Below, piece after piece: positions 1 through 8,788 of a stretch of DNA of 64,000 bases. The notes under the pieces were generated by a model that searched no databases, was not told the origin of the DNA, and saw only the letters and a program-made list of their open reading frames with translations. A program made the position numbers and the translations under genes. The first letter of the stretch is position 1. Each line of letters starts with the position of its first letter. Source of the stretch: GCA-002726655 sp046582185 (GTDB lineage: Bacteria > Pseudomonadota > Gammaproteobacteria > Pseudomonadales > Azotimanducaceae); the NCBI GenBank assembly GCA_046582185.1, contig JAYGEX010000033.1, positions 1-64,000 on the forward strand, read 5' to 3'.

Positions 1-385
1 GGAGGCAATAGAAAACTATGGCGTTCCAGAGATATTCAACACTGACCAGGGTAGCCAGTTCACGAGTGATGATTTTACAAGTGTACTGAAAGAGAATGAC
101 ATTCGAATCAGCATGGATGGCAAGGGTCGTTGGATTGACAATGTATGTGTTGAACGACTATGGCGGAGCGTCAAATATGAGGAGGTTTACCTGAAGGCAT
201 ACGATGACATCAGAAGCGCCAGGAAGTCGCTTGACGTGTATTTTGACTTCTATAATATGGAGAGACGACACCAATCACTTGACCGGCAAACACCAGATCA
301 AGTTTACTATGAGAACGCAGCCAGGAAGGCCGCGTAAACTAATGGAAGACACTTATAGCACTGTCCAACAAATGGGGTCCACTTC
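1..385 (+). mobile_element. Right end of an IS3-family insertion sequence (truncated by window edge)
   Basis: The first 385 bases hold the 3' part of an IS3-type transposase gene followed by about 45 bases of non-coding end. The bases at about 362-385 (tgtccaacaaatggggtcc, then acttc) resemble the terminal inverted repeat of IS3-group elements, whose outer ends often carry a run of G/C near TTGTTGGACA. The left end lies outside the window, so the target duplication cannot be checked. The exact right boundary is an estimate. The element stops just upstream of a TPR gene and may supply or disturb its promoter. Confidence 0.75.
2..337 (+). CDS. IS3-family transposase OrfB, C-terminal part of the DDE integrase domain (partial)
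   Basis: Reading frame 2 is open from the window edge to the TAA at 335-337. It encodes the end of an rve-type integrase core: the second catalytic Asp lies in FNTDQGSQFTS and the catalytic Glu in CVERLWRSVKYEEVYL, followed by the family tail YNMERRHQSLDRQTPDQVYY. This is the OrfB half of an IS3-type OrfAB transposase, which cuts and joins element ends. What is present looks intact, so the element may be functional. The first catalytic Asp, the HTH part and OrfA are outside the window. Confidence 0.9.
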   Translation, partial: EAIENYGVPEIFNTDQGSQFTSDDFTSVLKENDIRISMDGKGRWIDNVCVERLWRSVKYEEVYLKAYDDIRSARKSLDVYFDFYNMERRHQSLDRQTPDQVYYENAARKAA

Positions 386-425
386 TCTACAAATAACCAT
401 TGATCAAAAATTGGGGAACAGAAAC

Positions 426-1049
426 TTGAATACCTTACGCATTATTTCATTGTTTAGCGCACTCTGCTTTGCTATCGGGACGATAAACACGGCTCAGGCT
501 ACAACTGGTACGCGAATGAAATCACAGGATGAGTCGCCCACAGAAATTGCCGACCGACACTACAGGCGTGGCCTAAAAGCAGCAAATAAAGCTGATGGTT
601 ACATTGCAAAAGCAGTCGAGCAATCCAATGAGAAGAAAAGACAGAGTCTGTTTACTAAATCCGACAAGCAATTAAAGAAGGCAATCAAACTTTACGGGAA
701 GGCGCTTGATTACAAACCTTCAATGTCAATTGTGCATTCCGACCTTGGTAAGGCGCTGGTAAAAACTGGCCAGTTCGAAGCAGCAATTCCAGTACTGGAC
801 GATGCAATCAACGCAGCACGGGCCAGCGTACAAACCTTATCATTTCAAACTGAGGCACTCATTTGCATAGGCCAGGCTGATCAAGCTAATAAAGTCTACT
901 CTGAGCTGATGGACCTCGATTCAGATGCCGCATCGGAATTCCTGAAATACGCCTCCAGCGTCGCCGCTATGAATCGTAACGCTGGCAGCGCTGAACTACA
1001 GAAATGGCTGGCACATCAGAACATGCAATCCTCTGCAACGAGTCGTTAG
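426..1049 (+). CDS. Exported TPR-like protein
   Basis: The product is about 207 aa if translation starts at the TTG at 426, which is preceded by GGGGAA and begins a plausible signal peptide (RIISLFSALCFAIG, cleavage near TAQA). The mature part is helical and resembles tetratricopeptide repeats: a Lys-rich helix, then YGKALDYKPSMSIVHSDLG and TGQFEAAIPVLDDAI, which match TPR spacing, followed by a third less regular unit. In-frame ATGs further upstream lie in the IS end and are unlikely starts. The IS element sits only about 40 bp upstream, so the native promoter may have been replaced. No specific partner can be named. Confidence 0.6.
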   Translation: MNTLRIISLFSALCFAIGTINTAQATTGTRMKSQDESPTEIADRHYRRGLKAANKADGYIAKAVEQSNEKKRQSLFTKSDKQLKKAIKLYGKALDYKPSMSIVHSDLGKALVKTGQFEAAIPVLDDAINAARASVQTLSFQTEALICIGQADQANKVYSELMDLDSDAASEFLKYASSVAAMNRNAGSAELQKWLAHQNMQSSATSR

Positions 1050-1050
1050 A

Positions 1051-1078
1051 CTTTAGAGATTAGGCTTTAGAGATTAGA
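1051..1078. repeat. Two 14-bp direct tandem units between convergent genes
   Basis: ctttagagattagg at 1051-1064 is followed directly by ctttagagattaga at 1065-1078. The array begins one base after the TAG of the TPR gene and its second unit covers the TAA of the convergent M20 peptidase gene. It belongs to a pattern of short tandem repeats next to stop codons in this window. Confidence 0.85.
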
Positions 1079-2495
1079 GTTTCGTATTTCCGGGCGCTTC
1101 ATCGCTGGCGCTGCTGTATGCCTTGGTTAAGCGGTACAGAAACTCCAGGCCATCAAAGAACGATTGTTTCAGTATCCGCTCATTCCTGCCATGACTCCTG
1201 TTCTCACCGGCAGTGGTGAAGATGCCGGACACGCCATAAACCGGCGTACCGGCATTCCTAAAGAATAGACCGTCTGTTGCCCCTGTACTCATTGCGGGCA
1301 CCACGGCAACGCCTGGCCACATGTCTTCACTAATCTGTCTTATGGGCGACATGATATTTTCCTTCAAGGGCGACGGATCACTTGGCGTCGCGTCCTTCAC
1401 CGGGGTTATCGACACGATGTCATCAGCAATGACCCTTGCGAGGGTGGCTTGAACTTTGGCGACCTCAAAACCCGGCAATATCCGGCAATTAACCGTTGCC
1501 CGAGCCCGCTGAGGCAGCGCGTTTTCAGCGTGTCCAGCCTCGAGCTGTGTGGCGACACATGTGGTTCGGAACAAGGAGCCGAAACTCTTCTCCAAAGAGC
1601 GAATGCTCTCTTCATCCGGTGGGCTTTGCAGAAGGCCGGGAATCATCACAGCCATGTTCTCTGGCATCGTCGAAACAGAAGCTGCAAACATTGCCCTGGT
1701 GGTCGCGTTTAGCGCAAAGGGAAACTGATATTCCTCGATTTGAATCAACGCTCGCGCCAGCTGATATATGGCGTTGTCCGGCTTTGGACGGGAACTGTGT
1801 CCTCCGGGGTTGGTGACCTCCAATGTATAAGACTGGTACACCTTCTCCGCTGCCTGAACTCGAAGGACATCGTGCTCGCCATTAAGAATGGTACCGCCGC
1901 CACCTTCGTTTAGAACAAATGCAACATCGATCAAATCGGGAAATTTCTCCAACAGGTATTGAACGCCATTCTCTGGCCCACCTTCTTCATCTGCTGTCAG
2001 GGCAACGACGATATCTCGATTGGGTTTATAACCATGGGTCTTCATCCAGATCAGATTGGCAATATGAATAGCAGCTTCATCCTTGTCATCAAGTGTGCCG
2101 CGACCGTAATAGTGATCTTTCTGTTCACGAAATTCGAAGGGATCAAAGCTCCAGTCTTCAGGGTTCGCCTCAACCACATCAATATGCGCCAGCAATAAAA
2201 TGGGATCCTTAACTGGGTTTTCACTCCGCAGCCGGGCAACAAGATTACCCTTCCTTGGCGCATTGATGATTACCTGCACATCTTCTTCAGGAAATCCGGC
2301 TGCAAGTAATCTATCCGCCATTTTCTGCGCTGCAATAACTGTATTGCCTCTCGAATAGGTCGTATCGGTTTCTATGAGTTCCTTGAAAATGTCCAGGGCA
2401 AGTTGTTCATGCTCTGTAAGCGCCTTGGCACCGGCAAATTGCATCACGAACATTGATAAGAAAATCAACGTTAAGAAGAACAGCGAAAACTTCAT
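1074..2495 (-). CDS. Exported M20-family metallopeptidase
   Basis: A 473-aa zinc peptidase of the M20/M25/M40 family with an N-terminal signal peptide (residues 1-23, hydrophobic core FFLTLIFLSMFVMQF). Likely metal ligands are visible: H104 and D106 in LLLAHIDVVEA, the bridging Asp in YGRGTLDDKDEAA (D136/D137), the catalytic pair E170-E171 in TADEEGGPENG, an acidic residue in LNEGGGG, and a late His in GENRSHGRNE. Length is normal and the dimerisation domain lies between about 210 and 330. It probably hydrolyses small peptides or N-acyl amino acids in the periplasm. It ends tail to tail with the TPR gene. Substrate cannot be deduced. Confidence 0.88.
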   Translation of the reverse strand: MKFSLFFLTLIFLSMFVMQFAGAKALTEHEQLALDIFKELIETDTTYSRGNTVIAAQKMADRLLAAGFPEEDVQVIINAPRKGNLVARLRSENPVKDPILLLAHIDVVEANPEDWSFDPFEFREQKDHYYGRGTLDDKDEAAIHIANLIWMKTHGYKPNRDIVVALTADEEGGPENGVQYLLEKFPDLIDVAFVLNEGGGGTILNGEHDVLRVQAAEKVYQSYTLEVTNPGGHSSRPKPDNAIYQLARALIQIEEYQFPFALNATTRAMFAASVSTMPENMAVMIPGLLQSPPDEESIRSLEKSFGSLFRTTCVATQLEAGHAENALPQRARATVNCRILPGFEVAKVQATLARVIADDIVSITPVKDATPSDPSPLKENIMSPIRQISEDMWPGVAVVPAMSTGATDGLFFRNAGTPVYGVSGIFTTAGENRSHGRNERILKQSFFDGLEFLYRLTKAYSSASDEAPGNTKL

Positions 2496-2541
2496 GGTCA
2501 GTAACCTCAGATCTTATTGTTTTTGGGGGAAAACTAAGCGT

Positions 2542-2841
2542 CTAACGGTGCTCCGGATTCTTCTCTTTAAAGGCCGCCTGCTGCTCAGGTGTTGCTTCCT
2601 TCTGATAGAGCCCCTTCCACTCCTTGTAGGGAATCCCGTAGATTATTTCCCTTGCCTCTTCATAATCCAGCTCAATTCCTTTATCCTCTGCCGCCGCCCG
2701 ATACCACTTGCTGAGACAATTTCGACAGAAACTGGCAAGGTTCATCAGATCGATGTTCTGGACATCTTTGTTTTCGTCGAGATGCTGTACCAGTCGGCGG
2801 AAGGCCGCGGCTTCGACTTCGGTTTGAGTTTGTTGGTCCAT
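2542..2841 (-). CDS. DUF1244 family protein
   Basis: A small soluble protein of 99 aa recognised as the DUF1244 family of proteobacteria by its core NLASFCRNCLSKWYRAAA and the following GIPYKEWKGLYQKEATPEQ. I chose the ATG at 2841 because AGGTG lies 5 bases upstream; a GTG three codons earlier is possible. No signal peptide or membrane segment is present. The two Cys residues in SFCRNC may bind metal, but the function of the family is not established to my knowledge. It is divergent from rapA, with 65 bp between starts. Confidence 0.85.
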   Translation of the reverse strand: MDQQTQTEVEAAAFRRLVQHLDENKDVQNIDLMNLASFCRNCLSKWYRAAAEDKGIELDYEEAREIIYGIPYKEWKGLYQKEATPEQQAAFKEKNPEHR

Positions 2842-2906
2842 TGGTTTCACCTTTCAATATTAGATAAGCGACACAATAGCGCATCAGGGAAAAGTTTCCA
2901 CCAGCC

Positions 2907-5729
2907 ATGACTGATTTTAAAACCGGACAGAAATGGATTAGCAACGCAGAGCCAGAACTTGGAATGGGCCGTGTTCTAAGAATGGAACACAGGCAGATTA
3001 CATTGTTTTTCGACCTGGTTGACGAAGAGCGAATCTATGCCCGATCAGAGGCTCCCCTGACTCGAGTGAAATTTAATCACGGCGACGAGATCAAAACGCT
3101 GGACGGCATTATTCTGCGAATTAATTCTGTGCTGGAACAAGATGGCATGCATATCTACTACGGGGACTACATGGGGACCGAGACCATCATCCCGGAGACC
3201 GAACTGGACCCCAATGTTCGCTTCAGCAAACCCCAGGAGCGACTGTTTACCCATCAGCTGGATGATAACCGCTGGTTCAATCTTCGCTATTATTCGCTGG
3301 ACCGGATTGCCCAATTAGCAGAAGCAGGATCGCGGGGTTTTTATGGACCTCGTGTATCTCTCATCCCACACCAACTCTATATCGCCAGTGAAGTCGCCAA
3401 TCGATTCGCACCACGGGTCTTGCTTGCGGACGAAGTAGGACTGGGCAAGACAATTGAAGCCGGGCTAATCATCCATCAGCAACTACAAACCGGGCGTGCA
3501 CGTCGGGTACTGGTTGTTGTACCTCCGGCACTCACCTTTCAGTGGTTTGTGGAAATGATTCGCCGCTTTAACCTCCAGTTTACTGTCATGGATGAAGAGC
3601 GCTGCCTGCAGATCGCAGAGGATAATGCGCCCGAATTCGAAGACGATGACAATGACCTATTGCTGGACAATCCCTTCGAAGCACAGCAACTGGTTCTGTG
3701 TTCCCTAGATCTCTTCACTGAACATCAAAAGCGCCTCGAGGAGGCAATGGCAAGTAAGTGGGATCTCGTCGTAGTTGACGAAGCCCACCACCTGAAATGG
3801 ACGCCAGAGGAAACCAGTGATGAATACCATGTTGTTGAACAACTATCGAAGTCATCTACCGGACTCTTGTTGCTCACAGCCACGCCTGAACAGCTTGGCA
3901 GAACAGGCCACTTTGCAAGGCTTCGCTTACTGGATCCTCATCGATATCACGACTACGACACTTTTGTCGCCGAGGAAGATGCATTCTCGGACATCGCCGA
4001 GGCTGTTAACTTATTGCTGAGTGGTAACACTGAAGAACAGGCTTCTGCCCGGACAGGCATCATCAAAATTCTGGGCACAACAGAATCACGAAGCGACGAG
4101 CAGCTGGTTTCGTCCCTGCTGGACAGGCATGGCACCGGCCGGGTTCTGTTTCGCAATGTTCGATCCTCTATTAAGGGTTTCCCAAAGAGAATTCCGATCA
4201 CCGTGCCACTATCATTACCGACTATTTATCAGAACAGTACCGCCTTCTATCCCGAAACTGACTTTAGTTCCTGGACTAATTCCGATACGCGGGTGAGCTG
4301 GCTGGCCGAGCTCCTGGCAAATTCTAACGACAAACATCTGGTCATATGTGCCCATCAGGAAACTGCAGTTTCCCTGGACCAATACCTGAAAAACAATACC
4401 GTCATTCGTTCTACCGTCTTTCATGAAGGAATGGATCTTGTTGCCAGGGACAGAGCGGCAAATTATTTTTCCGAGACCTACAAAGGGGCGCAGGTCATGA
4501 TTTGCTCCGAAATAGGCAGCGAAGGCAGGAACTTTCAATTCGCCAGCCATCTCGTATTGTTCGACCTGCCTCTGGGTGCGGACCTTCTCGAACAAAGGAT
4601 CGGACGCCTGGATCGAATCGGCCAGAATAACGATGTCACCATTTATATTCCCTATTTTGAAGACTCGGTCACACAGGATCTGGTGCGCTGGTATCACGAG
4701 GCCCTGGATTTATTCTCTGAGCCCAATCCCGTTGGGCAAAGTCTGTTCGATGACCTCTTCGAAGAATTTACAAGCAGCAACGATATTGATGCCTTTCTGG
4801 ACAAGGCGAAAATATTAAATCAATCGCGCCTCGATGCTGTCAGTAAAGGCAGGGATAGACTTCTTGAGCTGAACTCCCACAGTCCGGAAAAATCAGCCCA
4901 GATCGTGAAAGACATAACTGCCGGTGAAGGCGGACCCTCACTGGAGGCCTATATGGAGCTTTCATTTGATGTCTTTGGCCTCGAGTCCGAACCCATGGGC
5001 AATGGCGTGCACGGCATCAAGCCGACAGAAACCATGGTACGAAATCAATCTATCAGCCTTGAAACCCTCGGGCATTTTCACTACCCCGAATTACCCGAAG
5101 AAGGCATTCTTATAAGCTATGACAGGGACACCGCCCTCAGCCGGGAAGATGTGAGCTTCTTTACCTGGGAAAACCCCATGGTCCAGCAAGCCATGGATGT
5201 GGTTCTGTCGGACGTTACCGGCAATAGTGCAATGATTGTCATCAAGAACCCGGACCTCAAGGCCGGCACACTTTTGCTTGAAGTCTTACACGTCGTTCAT
5301 TGTGTCGCGCCCAGCGAATTTATGGTCGACAGATTTATGCCGCCCCTGGTATTCCGGTCCATGATCACGCCTGACTTCAAGGACATTGCTGATTCCCGCC
5401 CATTCGAAGACTTTCCCGGGCATCTGAAGATTCATAGCGACGCGCTGCACAAGATTCTGGACTCTCAGTCAGTAGGCTTAAATAATATGTTAGAACGAGC
5501 GCAGAAAAATGTCGCAGATGAACTTATTTCACTAATTGATCGTGGCAGAAATACCATGCACACGGAGCTGGACCTGGAAATAGAAAGACTTGAACAGCTG
5601 ATGAAAGTTAACAGTAATGTAAGATTGGAAGAGATCGACTTTCTTAAGCACAGGCGAGAACTGTTATCCGAGGCCATCAATAATACCAGCATGAGAATGG
5701 ATGCAATTCGAGTGATTGTCTGCGCTTAA
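2907..5729 (+). CDS. rapA: RNA polymerase-associated ATPase RapA (HepA)
   Basis: A 940-aa Swi2/Snf2 ATPase that binds RNA polymerase and helps recycle it after termination. The N-terminal Tudor-like segment begins TGQKWISNAEPELGMG, typical of RapA. The helicase core shows Walker A in LADEVGLGKTIEAGL (K181), the DEAH box at 291-294, motif III LLLLTATPEQLG, and the second RecA lobe ending SHLVLFDLPLGADLLEQRIG then RLDRIGQ. The C-terminal RapA domain follows. Length is slightly below that of E. coli RapA (about 968). It is monocistronic, divergent from the DUF1244 gene and convergent with the SlyD-like gene. Confidence 0.96.
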   Translation: MTDFKTGQKWISNAEPELGMGRVLRMEHRQITLFFDLVDEERIYARSEAPLTRVKFNHGDEIKTLDGIILRINSVLEQDGMHIYYGDYMGTETIIPETELDPNVRFSKPQERLFTHQLDDNRWFNLRYYSLDRIAQLAEAGSRGFYGPRVSLIPHQLYIASEVANRFAPRVLLADEVGLGKTIEAGLIIHQQLQTGRARRVLVVVPPALTFQWFVEMIRRFNLQFTVMDEERCLQIAEDNAPEFEDDDNDLLLDNPFEAQQLVLCSLDLFTEHQKRLEEAMASKWDLVVVDEAHHLKWTPEETSDEYHVVEQLSKSSTGLLLLTATPEQLGRTGHFARLRLLDPHRYHDYDTFVAEEDAFSDIAEAVNLLLSGNTEEQASARTGIIKILGTTESRSDEQLVSSLLDRHGTGRVLFRNVRSSIKGFPKRIPITVPLSLPTIYQNSTAFYPETDFSSWTNSDTRVSWLAELLANSNDKHLVICAHQETAVSLDQYLKNNTVIRSTVFHEGMDLVARDRAANYFSETYKGAQVMICSEIGSEGRNFQFASHLVLFDLPLGADLLEQRIGRLDRIGQNNDVTIYIPYFEDSVTQDLVRWYHEALDLFSEPNPVGQSLFDDLFEEFTSSNDIDAFLDKAKILNQSRLDAVSKGRDRLLELNSHSPEKSAQIVKDITAGEGGPSLEAYMELSFDVFGLESEPMGNGVHGIKPTETMVRNQSISLETLGHFHYPELPEEGILISYDRDTALSREDVSFFTWENPMVQQAMDVVLSDVTGNSAMIVIKNPDLKAGTLLLEVLHVVHCVAPSEFMVDRFMPPLVFRSMITPDFKDIADSRPFEDFPGHLKIHSDALHKILDSQSVGLNNMLERAQKNVADELISLIDRGRNTMHTELDLEIERLEQLMKVNSNVRLEEIDFLKHRRELLSEAINNTSMRMDAIRVIVCA

Positions 5730-5734
5730 GAAAT

Positions 5735-5770
5735 CTCTTTATTGGGTGAGGCCTCTTTATTAGGTGAGGC
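5735..5770. repeat. Two 18-bp direct tandem units after the rapA stop codon
   Basis: ctctttattgggtgaggc (5735-5752) is repeated with one substitution at 5753-5770, and a third copy begins (ctc) before sequence diverges. The array starts 5 bases after the rapA TAA and lies between convergent genes. It could be a slippage product; no rho-independent terminator hairpin is seen here. Confidence 0.85.
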
Positions 5771-5777
5771 CTCCTGT

Positions 5778-6263
5778 CTAAGATAAGCCTGGGCGCGATG
5801 GAGGCCGCTTGGCATTCATCACCTCCAGTTCTTCCGCGCTCGCCTCCCTTGCTTCCAGGACTTTGATATCAAAGTTGAAGGTGACGCCAGCCAGGGGATG
5901 ATTTGAATCAATCGTTACGTGTTCATCACTTACTTCAACGACTCGCGCTACCTCTCCGTCACCACCAGCGCCTACCTGGAAAATCATACCCACTGCCAGA
6001 TCATCGGCATCAAACATCTCACGAGATATGTTGCGTATCAACGATCGTTTGGAAAACCCATAGGCCTCTCCCGGCTCAATCGTGACCGAAAACTCTTCGC
6101 CAACGCTCCTGCCCGCAAGAGCCTCCTGCAGTCCAATAATTGTGTCGTTATCGCCCTCAACGAAGGAAATTGCTTCTCCTCCATCGGAGGAGTCAACGAC
6201 GACGCCCTCATTATTGAGAATTGAATAGTTAAACCTGTAGAAACGGGGCATCGTAACATCCAT
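5778..6263 (-). CDS. SlyD-like FKBP-type peptidyl-prolyl isomerase
   Basis: A 161-aa cytosolic prolyl isomerase and chaperone of the SlyD subfamily. The split FKBP fold is visible: residues ILNNEGVVVDSSDGGEAISF start the first half, LQEALAGRSVGEEFSVTIEP follows, the insert-in-flap region contains FDADDLAVGMIFQV, and the fold closes with DSNHPLAGVTFNFDIKV, whose NHPLAG is a SlyD hallmark. There is no His/Cys-rich metal-binding tail, so nickel delivery as in E. coli SlyD is unlikely. It is 33 bp downstream of, and co-directional with, the glycosyltransferase gene. Confidence 0.9.
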   Translation of the reverse strand: MDVTMPRFYRFNYSILNNEGVVVDSSDGGEAISFVEGDNDTIIGLQEALAGRSVGEEFSVTIEPGEAYGFSKRSLIRNISREMFDADDLAVGMIFQVGAGGDGEVARVVEVSDEHVTIDSNHPLAGVTFNFDIKVLEAREASAEELEVMNAKRPPSRPGLS

Positions 6264-6296
6264 TGAATCGACGTTAAGTTTAATCGAAATTCCTGG

Positions 6297-7391
6297 CTAA
6301 GCACCAAGATAGGCTTTCCAGGAGCTGGATTGCCGCCGCCATGATATCGAATCAACGCTGCCGCTTTCCAGTGATACCTCGCCTCTTGCAATCCGTTCTA
6401 TCAAATCTACAGCCCCAGCTGCATTGCAATAACGCAATTCCCGAGGAACGTATTCCGGATAGGAAAGCGAATCCGGGACCACCGGCGTACAAGCTGATGC
6501 CATGGCCTCCTGAACAGACAAACCCTGGAACTCGTGTTTAGCCGTTGATAATACGCAATGGCATGTGCCCAATAATGAAAGATATTCGTCTCGATCTTCG
6601 ATAAAACCTAGTTTCCCGAGGGCTTTATTAACCTTCAACAAATCTATAATTTCCTGAATTGCCGAAGGTATTGACCTGAATTGTTGGCCAATCAGGTGTA
6701 GCTCAAAATCAAGGCCATGATTCAACAAGCCGTGAACAATTTGCCTGAGTTCACCCAGACCCTTGTCATATTCCCAGCGGTGATTCCAGACAATAGAAAA
6801 CCGGGGCGATTTCCTGTTGTTCTGATAACACTCATCACCAAGAGGCACAGGCAGGACACTTGATTTTGCCTCCAGTGAAACATCGATACCAGCTGGCACA
6901 TGATCCGGCATTTTCCGTAGCAAGGACTTCACTCCGCTGAGAAAAGTATCCCGGTTGAATGCTGAATTAAAAACCAATTGGTCAGCGGCAATGGCGCTAT
7001 ACAGGCTGGTAATCTGTCGTTCAATGACGCGGTCTTGCTTTTCTGTTTCTGAATGCTTCGACTGCGGATATGCAAACTGGTTTTCATGGAAATACAAAAC
7101 GCTGGGCAGGCCGGCAATTTTTTTGTTCATTCCGATGAGTGAGGACAGATCGGTCATCGATGTTGCGATCAAAAGATCATATATGCCATCTAAACGTGCA
7201 TCATGCGACATCGTTAAACTGTTACCCCTGAACCGCCAACTAAAGTACCTGGCGGGAAGAACAATCTGTGTGAACTCCACCTCTGCAAATTCACTAACCA
7301 GATTCTCCCGCCAATACCTGTGGCTCATTGCATCATAAGGAGATAGCAAGAGAACTCTCTTTGCAGCAGATTTTTTCTCAAGCCCTGGCAT
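6297..7391 (-). CDS. QTMAN-like (DUF3524) glycosyltransferase, candidate tRNA-queuosine mannosyltransferase
   Basis: A 364-aa GT4-like glycosyltransferase. The N-terminal domain is that of the DUF3524/QTMAN family: LLLSPYDAMSHRYWRENL near residue 14, a basic LPARYFSWRFRGNSL, ATSMTDLSSL, and YFHENQFAYP. The C-terminal GT-B half carries WNHRWEYDKG, LHLIGQQF and STAKHEFQGLSVQEAMA, where the Glu-containing loop normally contacts the donor. The animal member (GTDC1/QTMAN) mannosylates queuosine in tRNA-Asp; the bacterial role is inferred from that. It may be co-transcribed with the SlyD-like gene downstream. Confidence 0.82.
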   Translation of the reverse strand: MPGLEKKSAAKRVLLLSPYDAMSHRYWRENLVSEFAEVEFTQIVLPARYFSWRFRGNSLTMSHDARLDGIYDLLIATSMTDLSSLIGMNKKIAGLPSVLYFHENQFAYPQSKHSETEKQDRVIERQITSLYSAIAADQLVFNSAFNRDTFLSGVKSLLRKMPDHVPAGIDVSLEAKSSVLPVPLGDECYQNNRKSPRFSIVWNHRWEYDKGLGELRQIVHGLLNHGLDFELHLIGQQFRSIPSAIQEIIDLLKVNKALGKLGFIEDRDEYLSLLGTCHCVLSTAKHEFQGLSVQEAMASACTPVVPDSLSYPEYVPRELRYCNAAGAVDLIERIARGEVSLESGSVDSISWRRQSSSWKAYLGA

Positions 7392-7550
7392 AAGCCCTGA
7401 ATTTTCCCGGTTGTTGGTTTATTGAGTGCGCACGAGGCACAATGGTACCGCTAATCTCGATGCTTCTGTAGAATGGGAAGATAATATACCGAATACAATA
7501 ATTACACTGAAAGCACTTACACCGAAAAAATAAAACAGAGAGTTAGCACA

Positions 7551-8759
7551 ATGACAGCAATGGTCGTAGTAGGCGCAGGGCAGGCAGCAGGGCAAGCAGT
7601 AGCAAGTCTGCGCCAGGCAGGGTATGAAGGCGAGATCGTTCTCCTTGGCGATGAAGCCCACCCTCCTTACCAGCGCCCTCCATTGTCAAAGCAATACCTG
7701 TCTGGCGAGCATGGCCTGGAGAAGGTTTATTTGCGTCCGGAAAAATTCTATAAGGATAGAAATATCGACCTGCGAACCGGCGTAACTGTGAGCAGCATTG
7801 ATCCAGCGACAAAAACTGTCTCACTGGATGGCGGGGAAACCATCGAATACGAAAAACTTCTCATTGCCATAGGCAGTCGGCCACGAAAACTTAATATAGA
7901 AGGCAGCGATCTTAAGGGAATTCACTATTTACGTACGATTGCCGATGTCGATGAAATAAGCGAGGCAATGAAAACAGCGAAGAGCCTGTGCATTGTAGGC
8001 GGCGGCTATATTGGATTGGAAGTTGCATCGGTTGCTGTGGTTGCAGGCCTCGAAGTTAACGTTCTGGAAATGGAAGACAGGATCTTGCAACGTGTTACGA
8101 CGCCAGAAATGAGCGAGTTCTATCATCAGCTGCATACCAGTCGGGGCGTCAAGATACACCTGAATACCGGCTGTTCCGGATTCGAGGGGACTGATAGTGT
8201 AGAACGCGTCATTTGCGGCGACAGGGCAATCGAAGCTGATCTAGTGATCGTCGGTATCGGTATTATTCCCAACATTGCACTGGGCAAGGATGCAGGCCTC
8301 ACATGTGATAATGGAATTGTGGTTGATGATCACTGTCGCACCTCCGATGAGCACATCTATGCGGCAGGTGACTGTACCAATCATCCCAACCCAATACTCG
8401 GCCGCCGCTTAAGGCTGGAGTCCGTCCCCAACGCCATGGATCAGGCACGAACCGCGAGCTCTAATATGCTTGGCACTGACAAAACCTACGCAGCCATCCC
8501 CTGGTTCTGGTCAGATCAGTATGAATTGAAATTACAAATGGTTGGATTTTCCTCCGATGGCGATACCCAGGTTGTTAGAGGCGACAAGGAAGCTAATCAG
8601 TTTGCCGTGTTCTATCTGAACGAAGGCGCGGTTGTTGCCGTTGATGCAGTGAATAGCCCGAGAGAATTTATGGTAGCCAAACAACTCTACGGCAAACAGG
8701 TGGATGCCAGCCAGCTGGCAGATGTCGACTTTGAACTCAAGACGCTGCTGAAGAAATAG
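7551..8759 (+). CDS. FAD-dependent ferredoxin reductase of the CYP153 system
   Basis: A 402-aa pyridine nucleotide-disulfide oxidoreductase-type ferredoxin reductase, the same class as putidaredoxin, rubredoxin and terpredoxin reductases. An FAD-binding GAGQAAGQAVASLR lies at the N-terminus, the NAD(P)H-binding VGGGYIGLEVA near residue 150, and the second FAD motif IYAAGDCTNHPN near residue 280. No active-site CxxC is present, as expected. It should pass electrons from NADH to the 2Fe-2S ferredoxin encoded at 9939, which feeds the P450. An AraC gene in the opposite orientation separates the two. Confidence 0.92.
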   Translation: MTAMVVVGAGQAAGQAVASLRQAGYEGEIVLLGDEAHPPYQRPPLSKQYLSGEHGLEKVYLRPEKFYKDRNIDLRTGVTVSSIDPATKTVSLDGGETIEYEKLLIAIGSRPRKLNIEGSDLKGIHYLRTIADVDEISEAMKTAKSLCIVGGGYIGLEVASVAVVAGLEVNVLEMEDRILQRVTTPEMSEFYHQLHTSRGVKIHLNTGCSGFEGTDSVERVICGDRAIEADLVIVGIGIIPNIALGKDAGLTCDNGIVVDDHCRTSDEHIYAAGDCTNHPNPILGRRLRLESVPNAMDQARTASSNMLGTDKTYAAIPWFWSDQYELKLQMVGFSSDGDTQVVRGDKEANQFAVFYLNEGAVVAVDAVNSPREFMVAKQLYGKQVDASQLADVDFELKTLLKK

Positions 8760-8788
8760 CCGTTACAAAGTTAGCACAACCTTGGTAC

